The position numbers and the translations under genes are program-made. 64,000 nt of DNA, taken from Trissonchulus latispiculum. Its lineage: Eukaryota; Nematoda; Enoplea; Enoplida; Ironidae. Under the pieces are notes generated by a model, which ran no database searches, was not told where the DNA came from, and saw nothing but the letters and a program-made list of their open reading frames with translations. Where the stretch lies: contig JASAND010021176.1 in assembly GCA_030248195.1 (NCBI GenBank), positions 1-64,000 of the forward strand, written 5' to 3'. Positions 1 through 11,451 of this stretch are shown here, piece after piece; position 1 is the first letter of the stretch; every line of letters starts with the position of its first letter.

Positions 1-1667
1 CACGGTTAACGGGACGGTATGGCCCTCCGAGACAAGAAAATGGGGGATGGGGGTTGTTCCGGGAGAACTCTCCTTCCCTTGACAGTCGCTGCTGGGTCTG
101 GGGGGGTGAGCCCGGGTGCTTCCCCGTCCAGCCATCAGTCAGAAATCACGGTGAAATCGTTGTTGGGGGTCTGACGCCCGAAACGGAGGGGGAGGAAATT
201 TTAGAGCCCGAGAAAGGCGCACGGAGGATTCCCCCCCCCCGTCGAAAGTGTTTGATATTGACCCTTATTTGGAAATGGCTGTTGAAAAAGAGGAAGGCGA
301 CCTCTACACGTTGATGCAGGATTTTCTTGATCGCTTGTGTAAAAAGAAGGGATTGCCCACCCCAGAAGTTGTCTGATATTTATCGCCATCAGGAAAATTC
401 AGTTAAAGTTCAGAAACGTATTGAACAGTCGGGGGAATCCTCGGGACAGGGTCGGGAATCTCCTGTAGGTGACCTAATTCAGTTAGTGGACAGTCAGACC
501 TCCCCAACGCAAGGTTCTGATCTGGTGCAAGCTGCCCCGGAACGGACCCTGACCCCTTCCCTTCAACCTGTACAAAATTTCTCAATTTCGCAAAATTTAG
601 GGGATGGGCAAATTGTGGGACCTCAAAATATGCCCCGATCTGCAGGAGGACAGCTTTTGGGGACAAATGGGGGTTTAACAGGGGATTTTGAATGGATACC
701 TCCGTGTGAACAGTATCCACAAGGTACGTATAGGAAAATTCGTGTCCCCGCCTCCCCTCAACTGACGGCTGCGCAGGTGCCTCAGAATGTGGCTCCTCAA
801 ACGCAGCAACTGGTCTGGGGTACCCCACAGCCCAATAATTGTCAATACTATATGGTTCCAATAACAACTCAAACCCCGGTACAAGTTTTGGGGGGTCCTC
901 ACCTTGTTCCGGGACAATTGACGAATGCTTCCCAGTGTGCGGTGCTTGCCCCTACGTACCCTACGGGTACTGGGTCCGGCCAGAATGTGGCAGTGAACGC
1001 ACCTGCTGGCGTTACTAATGCGGCCGGGGCTGTTCTTGCACCATCTCTGGCTGGGCCCCGGCCCGATTCTCCTCCGGGGTAAGGTCCAGGCCAAGAATCT
1101 TCTCAGAATCCAGGGCACAAACCTATGGTGAACCAATCCATTCCCCCTGTGCCAGCAAAGGATTGTGACGAGGATCAGGCGTTTGCGACAATTCCACGAA
1201 CGAACAAGCCTTTGTATGGGGCTCGCCCGCGACACCCTAACCCACTTAAGATGGAGGCTACTGATATTTCGGTAGTCAAACACAATGCTGCTTTGTATCG
1301 TACGTACATGGAAATCTTGTGGGAAGTCCACATGGATGACTGGCTTCCGCAATTTGTGTCGGTGGCGACTATCCATCAGATTCCAAAGGATCAGTGGGCA
1401 AGGCTTCTGTATAATAAATTGGGTGGTAAGGCTCAAGTGTATGCCTCGAAGGTGTGCCCGAATATTACCGATTCTTTTGAGAAGATTACGGAATCCTTAC
1501 GTTCTCAATTCCCTAAGCCTCAGATGTCTATTCAGGAACGGTATACTAAGTTTGTCAACCGGACACAAAAACCGGGTGAGAAGGTACGTAAGTTTATTTT
1601 CTTTTATTTTTATTTAGTTTTATCCGAGAAAACTTTAGTCGGGGTTAACTTACCACCTACCCTCTGA
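1..1667 (+). pseudogene. gag: gag polyprotein remains, copy 1
   Basis: Gag-like sequence lies in three consecutive stretches. The first (about 240-360) is an acidic helical segment whose frame changes at two cytosine runs (231-240 and near 358-364). The second (327-1082) is a Pro/Gln/Gly-rich linker ending in TAA at 1080-1082. The third (1125-1667) is in the same frame as the second and has a capsid-like helical region (from about 1290). Near 1620 the gag sequence jumps into sequence that in copy 2 lies immediately after the protease region, so the C-terminal capsid, any zinc knuckle and the protease are missing. The same TAA occurs at the equivalent place in copy 2. Its context, GGTAAGG, resembles a 5-prime splice site. 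Gag identity is inferred from position upstream of pol; no CCHC box is visible. Confidence 0.65.
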
Positions 1668-1802
1668 TCCGGTATGTGAGGACTAAACGGGAGTTTTTAT
1701 TTTGCTGAATGGCCAAATTCTGAAAATTCCGCCCCCCTATCTCTGTGGAATCCACTGAAAATTTGCACAAAGGCGCTGACCCCCCCCACTCCTCCTAAAG
1801 AG

Positions 1803-4800
1803 GTGGTAGCAATATGTCAGACAGTACAAGGCGAAAATGGCCCCGGACAATTCCCATCACCTACGGTTAAAGAGGAGGTTGTTCCGAGCCTGACAACCTT
1901 GGAACAACCTTCTCCCGCCGAAGACGATGCCGAAGTCGAAGGGGTCCCGGAGCTCACTTCTGCGCAGGCCGGAGTGACGGCGCCCCCGGAACTTTCGGTG
2001 TCGCCAATCTCGGATACCTTAACCGGGGAGGTGGCTTGTCCCGGACAACTTCATCCGTGCTTGTTGGGGGAACAAGATCTATCCCCTTTGGAACCTGAAG
2101 TGAAAGCTATCCTCCCTTTGGCTCCTGTGCTGTTCTCTGATGAAGTAGGCGTATGGAAGGAATATTGGGTGGATTGTCAAGATCCTCTACCGGAGCTTTC
2201 ACAATCTTACCCCGGGGAGGAACATTTTGAGAATCTGGTGGCCTTGGCAAAAGAGGGGGTGGTCGCCCCTGATGATTCTAATTCACAAATTTAGAGATGG
2301 GATGATGGTCGCCTACGCCCGGAGGTTGTTGACGATGTCTCGGAACAGTCTCAAATGGAAAATCAACAAAACCAGGTTCCCCAGATGATGTCCGTGCATG
2401 CCCCGGAGCATCCTGGGTGCACAAGGGTGGTTAATCTCGCTACTCCGGAGGCGCATCAGAAACCCAAGAGAGGGTGGGTATGGCGGAAATCAGTGATCCA
2501 GCGCAACATCCATCCTGGGGAGGAGGGATATGAGCCTCGGGTACGATCTCGTGTTACGGATCAGCGTGTTCCGCGTAATGGTCTAGATCTGGTGGTGTCC
2601 CGGAGGGATGCTGTGGATCCCGCACCCCTTTCGGCACTGGAGAAACGGGCCCTGATCAATGCGAAAATCAAGCTCGAAGACTGCTGCCTTACCCCCCAGA
2701 ACCAGCGACGCCTTCGCTTGATGATCCTTAATTTTCCGGACGTCTGGGATGCCGCTGGCGGTGTAGGTAAGACTACAGTAGACTACCATTATATTGAGAT
2801 CGAACCGGGTAAACGCCCCATAAAGGCCAGAGCTTATAAAGTTAACCCGGCCCAGCGTAAGATCATTGAAGAAAAGCTTGCGGCCTGGTTAGAACAAGGG
2901 CTAATCCAACCCTCAAGGAGTCCATGGGCCTCCCCTATTATTTTGGTCGCCAAAAAGGATGGTGATTGGCGCCTTTGTGTGGATTACAGGAAGCTTAACT
3001 CCGTCACAAAGCGAGATTGTTACACTTTACCCTATATTAGCAGCCTGTTCGAAAGCATCTTGGGCCACTCCATTTTCTCAAAAATGGATCTTACATCGGG
3101 ATTTCATCAGGTCCCCATTTACCCTCCAGACTGCGAAAATACAGCTTTCATCACCCATTCTGGTCTGCATGAATTCAAGGTGATGCCTTTCGGTCTTTGT
3201 AATGCCCCTAGTACCTTCCAGAGAATTATAGACCGAATCATGGAAGGATTTGTGGTTTACATTGATGATGTTTTGGTCACCAGTTCGACTCAATTAGACC
3301 GTTTGCAGAAGCTTTTGGAGATTTTTCGCCGTTGCTCCCGTGAGAATGTCATTTTAAAAGTCTCCAAGTGTGAGTTTGCCCGTAAGCAAATGGCCTTCCT
3401 TGGTCATATTTTATCTGAATTTGGCATTGCGACAGATCCAGAAAAGATACTTGTGGTGAAACAGTTTCCCGTGCCTCGGAATGTGAAGGACATCCAAAGC
3501 TTTTTGGGTTTGGCTGGCTACTACCGACGGTTTGTGCGAAATTTCTCGAAGATTGCACACCCTTTGACGGCCTTACTCAAGAAAGATCGCGATTTTATTT
3601 GGGATGAAGCCTGCCAACAAGCTTTTGAAATCCTGAACGAAAAGCTCATAACTGCCCCTGTTTTGATTTACCCGGATTTCAAAAAGCCTTTTACCTTGGT
3701 GACTGATGCTAGCTATTTTGGGATTGCTGCGGTTCTCCAACAACAGGATGTCCAGGAAAAATTTCACCCGGTTGCCTACGCCGCTAGAGCGCTCCAGCCC
3801 GTAGAGAAGAACTATAGCGTAACGGAGCTGGAAGCTCTAGCCATATTTTTTGGGATTTCCTATTTTCAACATTATTTGGTTTTACACGATTTTGACGTCA
3901 TAACGGACCATCAGGCTTTAGAATATATGTTGGGTGATGCGGCAAAGTCCAAGGCCGCGGCGGGGAGGATAGCTCGTTGGCGGGCCTTTTTGCGTGGGTT
4001 TCGCTTCCGGGTTATACAACGCCCTGGAGTCACCAATGGTGCCGCCGACGCGATGTCCCGTAACCCGCCGCTGTTTGCGGGCTCTTTTGCTGATCATCCT
4101 GAAAATCCTGACTTTGTGGGAGCGGTGTTTCAATTCTTTTTGGGTACGCCAGAGTTAATTGGTGCAATCATGGATGAAGCCTTGGACGAAGAAGGTCCAG
4201 AGGATCTCCCTGAGGATAAGAAGCTGGCTCAGTTTATACGTCAAAATTCAGGTAATTTCGAGATACGTAATGGGATTTTGTATCGATACTTTCGGGACCT
4301 TTTCAATAAGAAACGGAAAGAAGCTGTTGGACTGATTGTTGTTCCGGAGGATTGCCGTTCTTACGTTATGGACGAATGTCATCAAGAAATGTTGGGTGGT
4401 TGTCATAGTGGTAGGGCCAAAATGCAGGGATGGCTGGCATCAAAATATTATTGGCCATCCATGGGTACAGATATGGGACAATACCTTGCTCGTTGCACGG
4501 CGTGTGCAGCGTGTAACCCGGGGCCCACTAAGCCACAAGCTAACTTGAAATTTTTCACCCCGGTTGAAGCTCCGTTTGAGAGGTTGGCTATGGATGTAAT
4601 GCATGCCCCCACGTCCAAGACAGGCAACAGTAAAATTTTTGTGATTGTCGATTTTTTGTCTCGGTGGGGGTGGGCTTTTGCTATGCCTAATGAACAAACT
4701 CTCGCAATTGCAAAGGTGTTCGCTGAAAATATTTTAGCGGTTCATGGGGCCCCCCGCGAGCTTATAACGGATCGGGGTACTCCATTTTGTTCTAGTTTAA

Positions 4801-5483
4801 TGGAAGAATTGTGTAAATTAATGGGGACCAAAAAGGTACGTACTACAGCCTATCATCCCGAGTCCAATGGGGCGTGTGAACGGCTCAACGGTACACTTAA
4901 GGGTCTGCTTAAGAAGCGTATGCTGGCATTTTCTCGGGAGTAGGACCAATTGTTGCCTTGGGTGCTGTTCGCTTATCGAGCGGCCCCACACTCTTCAACT
5001 GGGGAATCCCCTTGCTATGTGATACACGGGCGGGATCCGCGGTTGTTTTCAGAAAATTTCTTAACCACGCCCGACCCTAAGGGTCGTGACTTCCTCCTGA
5101 CATATCTGGATGAGTTGCGAGATCGATTGCGCTATACACGGAGAATTCAGAAGCAACATATGGAAGCTATCCTCAAAAAGCGGAAGGCCACATATGATGC
5201 TAAAGTCAAGGTTATCCAGTATAAAAAAGATATGTTGGTCTGGAAGGATGTCTCCCGAGCCAATATTCCGAAGGGGCAGAGTCGCAAATATTTACCCGTC
5301 TTTGAAGGGTTATACCGGGTTCTCAAGGTATTGTCCCCTACGAACTGTCAGATTCAGTCTACTTTACGGAATAATGCCCCTCCGGAGAATATCCACGTAA
5401 ACCGGTTGAAACCTTTTGTGGCGGAAAATCAACCTGCTCCATGTGTTTCGTGGGTATTGTCCGGGTTTTTATACTTGTTTTAA
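1803..5483 (+). pseudogene. pol: pol polyprotein (RT, RNase H, integrase), two nonsense codons
   Basis: One reading frame broken only by TAG at 2292-2294 (TGG in copy 2) and TAG at 4941-4943. From 2355 the order is: reverse transcriptase (palm motif FSKMDL near 3078, PFGLCNAPSTF near 3187, catalytic YIDD near 3262), RNase H (TDAS near 3703, TDHQAL near 3904), an H2C2 zinc-binding integrase N-domain (HQEM...C..C near 4380-4510) and an integrase core whose catalytic residues sit in MDVM (near 4594), TDRG (near 4768) and CERL (near 4876). A C-terminal domain with FEGLYRVL follows the second stop. RT-RNase H-integrase order is typical of Ty3/Gypsy. The spacer between FQR and YIDD seems about five residues shorter than usual. 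No aspartic protease remains. Not functional as it stands. Confidence 0.9.
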
Positions 5484-6107
5484 TATATACGTATGTTGTC
5501 CCGACTATATCCGTCTTATGATCTCACTTTTTGTACGATAACAGAACTGTTTTACTCACTTTTTCTCATTTAATCCACTTTTCGTTTTAACAATTATTTG
5601 TCTTAACTTGTTTTGTGTTTATTTTTAGAGGGTTTAAGTATTTGTGTGTTTGCTTGACGGTGGGCGCCTTGAGAGGTCTACATATAGTTATTGTGAGTTT
5701 ATAGCATTTTTGCAAATTTTGAAGTTTCGAATCTACCATTTTTGGTCATCCAAATTTTCCTACCCTAGATTAAAGTTATTTCTGCGAAGTTCTTTTTCTC
5801 TATTTTGATTAAATTGGTTATGTCTGCAAGCAATATTGCTCTTTCTTCTATGATCAAGTTTTCAGTTTTCCGTTTTCTTTTTCAACGACGATTTCTACTG
5901 TTGTCCTTTTTAGAACAAATTAGTTCACCTTTTCTTTCGTATGACACTCCTTTGACCTGATGATGACACTTCTGCACTTATTTTCAGGGTGCCAGTGGTT
6001 TCCTTGGTGCTGGCCATCATCTGGGATAGTTGGAGGTATTTATATACGTACTTTATTGTGAACGCACTTTTATTGGAATTGTGGTATATGTTCACCTATT
6101 TGGTGAA
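5484..6107. other. AT-rich spacer after pol
   Basis: No reading frame of note. A pyrimidine-rich tract ending in CAG at 5985-5987 is a possible 3-prime splice site serving the downstream reading frames. Otherwise I see nothing. Confidence 0.5.
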
Positions 6108-7210
6108 GTGACATTTGCAGGGGATCTCAAATTTGTAATTATGCCTAACGTTTGGAGTAAATTTCAAATTTTTCTCGAAGTACAAAAGCCTAAATTTTCG
6201 AAACCCCTGACACCACCTCCTGAATCGTCAGAACCGGTGCTCCCTAAAAAGTCCGCTCGGCAGCTCCTTCAAGAGACCATTACTGTCTTGGAGGCACGCT
6301 GACAAGCGGAAAAGGAACAGCAAGAACGGCGTGAGAAACAGCGCAAATTGGAACAGCGAATTCGGCGTTGTTTCCATAATGATCCGACAGCTCTACCTTT
6401 ACCTATGCGAGTATAACCACATTCTGTTTTTAATCATACCTCTGAGTGGTTTTTTGTTGAGTATGAGTCGTTATTTGAGTGACATTTGCAGGGGATCTCA
6501 AATTTGTAATTATGCCTAAAGTTTGGAGTAAATTTCAAATTTTTCTCGAAGTACAAAAGCCTAAATTTTCGAAACCCCTGACACCACCTCCTGAATCGTC
6601 AGAACCGGTGCACCCTAAAAAGTCCGCTCGGCAGCTCCTTCAAGAGACCATTACTGTCTTGGAGGCACGCTGACAAGCGGAAAAGGAACAGCAAGAACGG
6701 CGTGAGAAACAGCGCAAATTGGAACAGCGAATTCGGCGTTGTTTCCATAATGATCCGACAGCTCTACCTTTACCTATGCGAGTATAACCACATTCTGTTT
6801 TTAATCATACCTCTGAGTGGTTTTTTGTTGAGTATGAGTCGTTATTTGAGTGACATTTGCAGGGGATCTCAAATTTGTAATTATGCCTAAAGTTTGGAGT
6901 AAATTTCAAATTTTTCTCGAAGTACAAAAGCCTAAATTTTCGAAACCCCTGACACCACCTCCTGAATCGTCAGAACCGGTGCACCCTAAAAAGTCCGTTC
7001 GGCAGCTCCTTCAAGAGACTATTACTGTCTTGGAGGCACGCCGACAAGCGGAAAAAGAACAGCAAGAACGGCGTGAGAAACAACGCAGATTGGAACGGCG
7101 TTGTTTCCATAATGATCCGACAGCTCTACCTTTACCCATGCGCGTAGAACCACATTCTGTTTTTAATAATACCTCTGAGTTGTTTTTTGTTGAGTATGAG
7201 TCGTTATTCC
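6108..7210 (+). repeat. Tandem repeat, three units of 371 bp
   Basis: Units begin at 6108, 6479 and 6850, each opening with GTGACATTTGCAGGGGATC, an exact spacing of 371 bp twice. Units 1 and 2 are almost identical. Unit 3 has small differences and diverges near 7205. Each unit carries the start of the same small ORF. In units 1 and 2 a CGA arginine codon has become TGA (6300-6302, 6671-6673), while unit 3 keeps CGA. The unit opening resembles a 3-prime splice site (TTTGCAG). Confidence 0.9.
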
Positions 7211-7320
7211 ACGCAGTTGTAGAAACGGGGGATAGTGTACCCGTCGCCGATAATCCCTCTTTCGAAGTTGCATATGGGGAGTACACTTCCTCGTTCCACG
7301 TAGCCACTGATATGGAATAA
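6883..7320 (+). CDS. Accessory ORF 1 of the Gypsy element, unknown function (145 aa)
   Basis: The only intact reading frame of the 371-bp repeat array. I chose ATG at 6883, the first ATG after the AG of the TTTGCAG motif. The protein starts MPKVWSKF, has a Pro-rich stretch (about residues 20-35), then a strongly charged region of repeated E, Q and R (about residues 43-75) likely to form a coiled coil, and an acidic/aromatic C-terminus. There is no signal peptide or membrane segment. Truncated copies precede it in units 1 and 2, each stopped by TGA. It lies between pol and the LTR, where envelope genes sit in errantiviruses, but nothing about it is envelope-like. I do not recognise the family. 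It could also be a captured host fragment. Confidence 0.5.
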   Translation: MPKVWSKFQIFLEVQKPKFSKPLTPPPESSEPVHPKKSVRQLLQETITVLEARRQAEKEQQERREKQRRLERRCFHNDPTALPLPMRVEPHSVFNNTSELFFVEYESLFHAVVETGDSVPVADNPSFEVAYGEYTSSFHVATDME

Positions 7321-7528
7321 TGTTCACCTTTTTGTTTTAATATTTGTATATATGTATATTTTATGTGTATCTTGTTACTTTATTCTTTTGCACTTTTTTC
7401 AGTATCATTTGGTGTCTAGTGGGTGCCCCTGTCAAGACGGTTTGCTATTCTGGTAGCGTGGTAGGTTTCTAATTATTTCTTATTATAAGTTTCTAAGTAA
7501 TTTGGATTGTAGAGTTTCTCGGCCGGCG

Positions 7529-7894
7529 ATGCCAGCAGTACTTAGTAAATTCCTTCGAGTCGAGGACCACACCCATCTAAATTTGTCGGCTCCAGTACTT
7601 TTTCAGCCCCTGTTAGCGGCTGCTAAGGAATTTGGGGCTTCCGCTACGAAATTGTATCTACCGCCTAGAACTGAGTATACTGCCCTAGGGCAACGTCACC
7701 TTTTTGAGAGACATTCTTTGTTTTTTCCGGCAGTAGCCGGCATTCCGACACCTACTTCTACTGAAGCTTTGACGTTTCACTATTCCAGTATGGGGGGTTC
7801 GGGCGTTCTTGATTTGCTAGAAACACTCCCTCCTATTACTATTCCAGCACGAGCTGTTTTGAATCCATCATCGCAGACACTGCATATTGATTAA
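7529..7894 (+). CDS. Accessory ORF 2 of the Gypsy element, unknown function (121 aa)
   Basis: An intact frame starting at ATG 7529 and ending in TAA at 7892-7894. The protein is moderately hydrophobic and Pro/Leu-rich, with no signal peptide, transmembrane helix, zinc motif or recognisable catalytic signature. A pyrimidine tract ending in CAG (about 7391-7402) lies 130 bp upstream, so the ORF could be expressed from a spliced message. The spacers on both sides (7321-7500, 7895-8130) are AT-rich and empty. Not recognised. Its position in line with accessory ORFs 1 and 3 suggests it belongs to the same cassette. Confidence 0.45.
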   Translation: MPAVLSKFLRVEDHTHLNLSAPVLFQPLLAAAKEFGASATKLYLPPRTEYTALGQRHLFERHSLFFPAVAGIPTPTSTEALTFHYSSMGGSGVLDLLETLPPITIPARAVLNPSSQTLHID

Positions 7895-8130
7895 TTGTGT
7901 TTATAAGATTGCTCTACGTATGTATATTGTATATTTGTTTCTTGTGTTTTTGTTTTAGTTGGTTTTCTTTTGCTTCTGGTTGATCGGGTTGGGCGTGGCT
8001 GTGGCGTCTTCTCTTTGGAACTGATCCATTCCTTTCAGGTCGTTTTGTTCTGTTTTCCTTTTTTAAATTAGATTAACAAGGGAAGTGGGATTGTATCCTT
8101 GTTAGAAAATTCTTATTGTTCTTTTCGAAT

Positions 8131-11100
8131 ATGAGTCAAAAGAGAGTCCAATTTTTAGAGTCTGAAGCGGGGTCGGAGTCAGCAGGGACAGGTGAACAGA
8201 GCACTCCCCCGTCACAGCGTGCGGGGGCGGCTGGGGGTTCACAGCGGGCAGCTGTGATCGCGGAGGGAGCGGAGGGGGGCCAGTCTCCTGCCGGAGGGGA
8301 TCGGGCTGAGTCTACTCCGTCCGGATCCGCCTGCCGGAGACCTCGGCTTCCCGTACTCTCTCCGGAGGAGTTGCCCCGGACGTTCCCCTTAGTGCCCTAT
8401 GATGCTGGCCTCGCGTTGTGTAAATACGAAGGTCCCGTTTATCACGTGCCGAGATTCAGCTGACTCGAACCACTGCCAGTCATATTTTGACATGATTCGA
8501 GCCCTTCGACGCATGCAGCCTTCACTGGCGGCAGCGGTTCCTGTCTTAGCCAACATCGGGGCTCAAGCTATGTACACGTATGACTATTCTTACTCCATTC
8601 AGCCACCGGACGTACTCCCTGAGACTCCGGTCAAGTTGCTACAAGAGGAATCGGGGTTCCTCCCTCCGGTTGACCACTCCTCACCGGTGGTGGTTGTGAC
8701 TGCTGAGTCAGCTGAGGCGGCTCTCTCTGGCGCTGGGCTGTGGTCCCCCAGGGGTGGTCGGCTCGGAATGCGCCGTATCCCAGGGAGTTACCCAGACTGG
8801 AGTCTCTTCTTACTTCACGTTCCGCACAGTGGGGGGTGTGTCTACCCTACGCCCGTCTGTAGTAGGGAGTGGGGGCAGCTTGCTGGGACCGGTGCCGGGC
8901 TGGGTGCACTCTCCGCGGGCTCTTCTACCGGCTCCTATTGCGCCGGTTTTGCAGCCTGCGGGGATGCCCCCGGTTGCCCCAGCTCCGCGCCCAGTACACC
9001 CTCCTGCCTCTATGGGCCTAATGGTATATCCTGACGCTTCGGCTGAAGGCTATCGCGCCTACTATATGGACGCTGTCCTGGTTCGGGGCATGGTCGAGAT
9101 GGTGAAGAATGCGGGTGGGGCTGACTTGTTATATCCTGTGGTGGGACAGCCAGTGGGTGCGGCGGAGGAGGCCATGCTGCAGCAGCCGCAGGCACCCCTG
9201 GTCCGCGATCCGCCTGCTGTCGCCCCTCAGCCGACGTCCTCGGTAGGGACCGAGAGCGAAGGGGGTCCTCTCACTGTTGACACATCAGCCCGGCAGACTT
9301 CTTCGGAACGAGAATCGCTGGCTCAGCCCTCGGTGTTGGTGGCTGAACTGTCTCGTATTTGGTCGCTGCCGGATCAGCCGACGCTGTCAATTCAGCAGCC
9401 GGGGTGGCGTGAAGTCCTGCGCACAGAACCACGGCTGGAGGAGCCGTTACCTAGGATTGGAAATTATACCGGTGTTGCCCGTCTTTATTTTTCGGATGAC
9501 TTCTGGCATTCCTCAGGTGGAATCGTCACATCAGTTAGATTTGCTGACTCAGTACGGGTTTCCGGTCGACCTTTTGACTCAGAGACATGGGCGGGGTCCC
9601 CCGTGGACTGCATTTGAAGTGGCGTTTCAGCTGATGGCGGAGGGTGATATGCAGGTTGTGGACCTCCTTCGGGTGCTGTTTCCGCGGGAGTTTCCTTCCC
9701 CGTTTCCGGAGGGGATGGATCTCTCCTGGGGTCGGGTGTTCCTGACCCCCGGAGAGGCCGGCTCGGAAGCGCCGCGCCCGTCCCGTTCGGCTTCGGTGGG
9801 GGCGACCCCGTGTGATGCTGCACCCCCGGGGGCTTCCCGGCCTGCTCCTCAACCACGGACGTCTTCTCGGGTGGACGCTGTGCGAGGTGAACCCCCACTG
9901 ATGGAGGTTCCCCCCTATGTTTTGCCACCACCACCGCCGGTTATCGCGAGCGATTCTATTGTCTGACCGCTTGGCCATGTCCTTTCACCTCAATTCAATC
10001 AGGTAGTGCGAAGTTTGTCCGTGGTGGGACCGGGTTCTACGGTTCGGGGGAATTCGAACCCGTTACCGGTAGATCCCTCGGAGTCTTGGCTTTCAGCGCC
10101 TTTTATGGGCCCTTTTAAGATTGATCCGCCTGATCATGGCCCTGGGGGGCGTCGCCATTTCCAGGATGGGAGGGACCTCTACCAAATTTTTCCTGGGGAG
10201 GACCGGTTCGGGCTGCCAGTGGATAGGTTGGCTCCATCGTCCCCGTTTGCGGGCACGCAGACCTTAGCCTCCTATTCGGCATCAACGGTCCAGCGTTTGG
10301 TGGATGCTTCACCGACGGCAGTCCCGTTTCGGCCCTGGTCTGATCGCCACTGGCGCGTGACTTACCTTCCGGATGTGCGGTCACAGTCGGGTCCGCCGGG
10401 GGTAAACCCTTACTGGAGGGTCACTTATGACTATTGGATGGAGTGGCTCACAGGTCAGGCTGCGCCGTTCGCGGTGCCTGATACGGTCTTGGACCGCTAT
10501 TTTCATACGATCCGAATGCTGTTTCCTGGAGGCGCTCAAATTAGTCATGAGCCTATCCCGGCTCCTCCAGAGCATGCAGACCTGATCTTTCCGCCGGAGA
10601 GATCTATTGCGTGGCAGTGCACGATTTCCTTTCCGGCTCTGGCACGGGATGGGGAAGTTGTCTTCCCACCGGTTACCCTAGTGGGGACGGGACCTGTGCA
10701 GTCTTTGGCCTCGGTAGCGGCCATTGCGCAGTTTGTCCCTTTCCTACGGGTGTACCCTTCCCTGCTCATGTTTCAGCCGTACAAGGAGTCGCTACAGTAC
10801 TGGAAGGATAAGTCAGCTCGTTTTGTGCACCTGGTTCAGTCGGTCATACAGGATTGTATCCGTCATCCTGCTATGTCCTCGGAAGCGGTCATGCAATACG
10901 GTGCGGTCAAGGCTTTTCTAGGTGCCAATTGCCCGGCGTCTGACGTGTATAAGATCGAGGTGCTTGATGAGAAGGGAACCCTCAGCCGGAATATTTGGAA
11001 ATTTGGGGGCTGCTCTTCCAGGCTTCTGAACTGGCTTACCAGTTTGGGAAGATATTCATTTTTTGGACTCTTAGAGCCGGGCCGTTATTTAGCTAGCGTG

Positions 11101-11325
11101 GGGTGTCCACTCCAAGCTATGGAAGCGGCAAAACATAATGGGAAGGGTTGCTTCGCCCGCATTGTGCAATATCGTAACATCTGGGAAGCTCCGGATAATC
11201 ATATGCGGGCTATGCTTATGCTGGAAATCCTCCGGGCTAAAGCTCAGGTTTGTAAGTCTTTCGTGGAACGATTTCTTGTATCAATCTGTATGCCTTTAGG
11301 TAGGAAAAGTTTGCTGAAAGAATGA
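8131..11325 (+). pseudogene. Accessory ORF 3 of the Gypsy element, long and frameshifted, unknown function
   Basis: A long coding stretch begins at ATG 8131 and runs to TGA at 11323-11325, but in successive frames: frame 1 to 8463, frame 2 from about 8400 to 8750, frame 3 from about 8754 to 9530, frame 1 again to TGA at 9964-9966, and the same frame onward to 11325. Each step is a one-base shift in the same sense. The N-terminal third is rich in Ser, Gly, Pro and Ala. The C-terminal 300 residues have normal globular composition. A pyrimidine-rich CTTTCAG (to 8038) precedes it. No motif for envelope, capsid, protease or nuclease is visible. Unbroken, it would exceed 1000 codons, unusual for an extra Gypsy gene. 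Either decayed or read with sequencing indels. Confidence 0.5.
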
Positions 11326-11451
11326 AATTTTTGGTGGCATATTCATGACAAATATTCAAATAAGTTGTTATTTTATTTTAAAAATTCTGTAACTTTTCAA
11401 AATCTTAAATTTTATAATTATGTCGCCCTAACCTTGAGGATTCCGGAGACA

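Noticed and set aside
1078..1112. A 30-35 bp intron removing the gag TAA
   Set aside because: A donor-like GGTAAGG and CTCAG exist, but the interval is too short for a spliceosomal intron in animals.
403..1436. Two long minus-strand ORFs opposite gag
   Set aside because: They mirror the plus-strand Pro/Gln-rich gag linker and reappear opposite gag of copy 2. No motifs, and the retrotransposon is clearly coded on the plus strand.
6030..6890. Separate genes in tandem units 1 and 2
   Set aside because: Both are copies of the unit 3 ORF cut by the same TGA; treated as repeat units.
9485..9978. Two overlapping minus-strand ORFs (147 and 149 aa)
   Set aside because: Pro/Arg-rich shadows of the GC-rich accessory ORF 3 on the plus strand.
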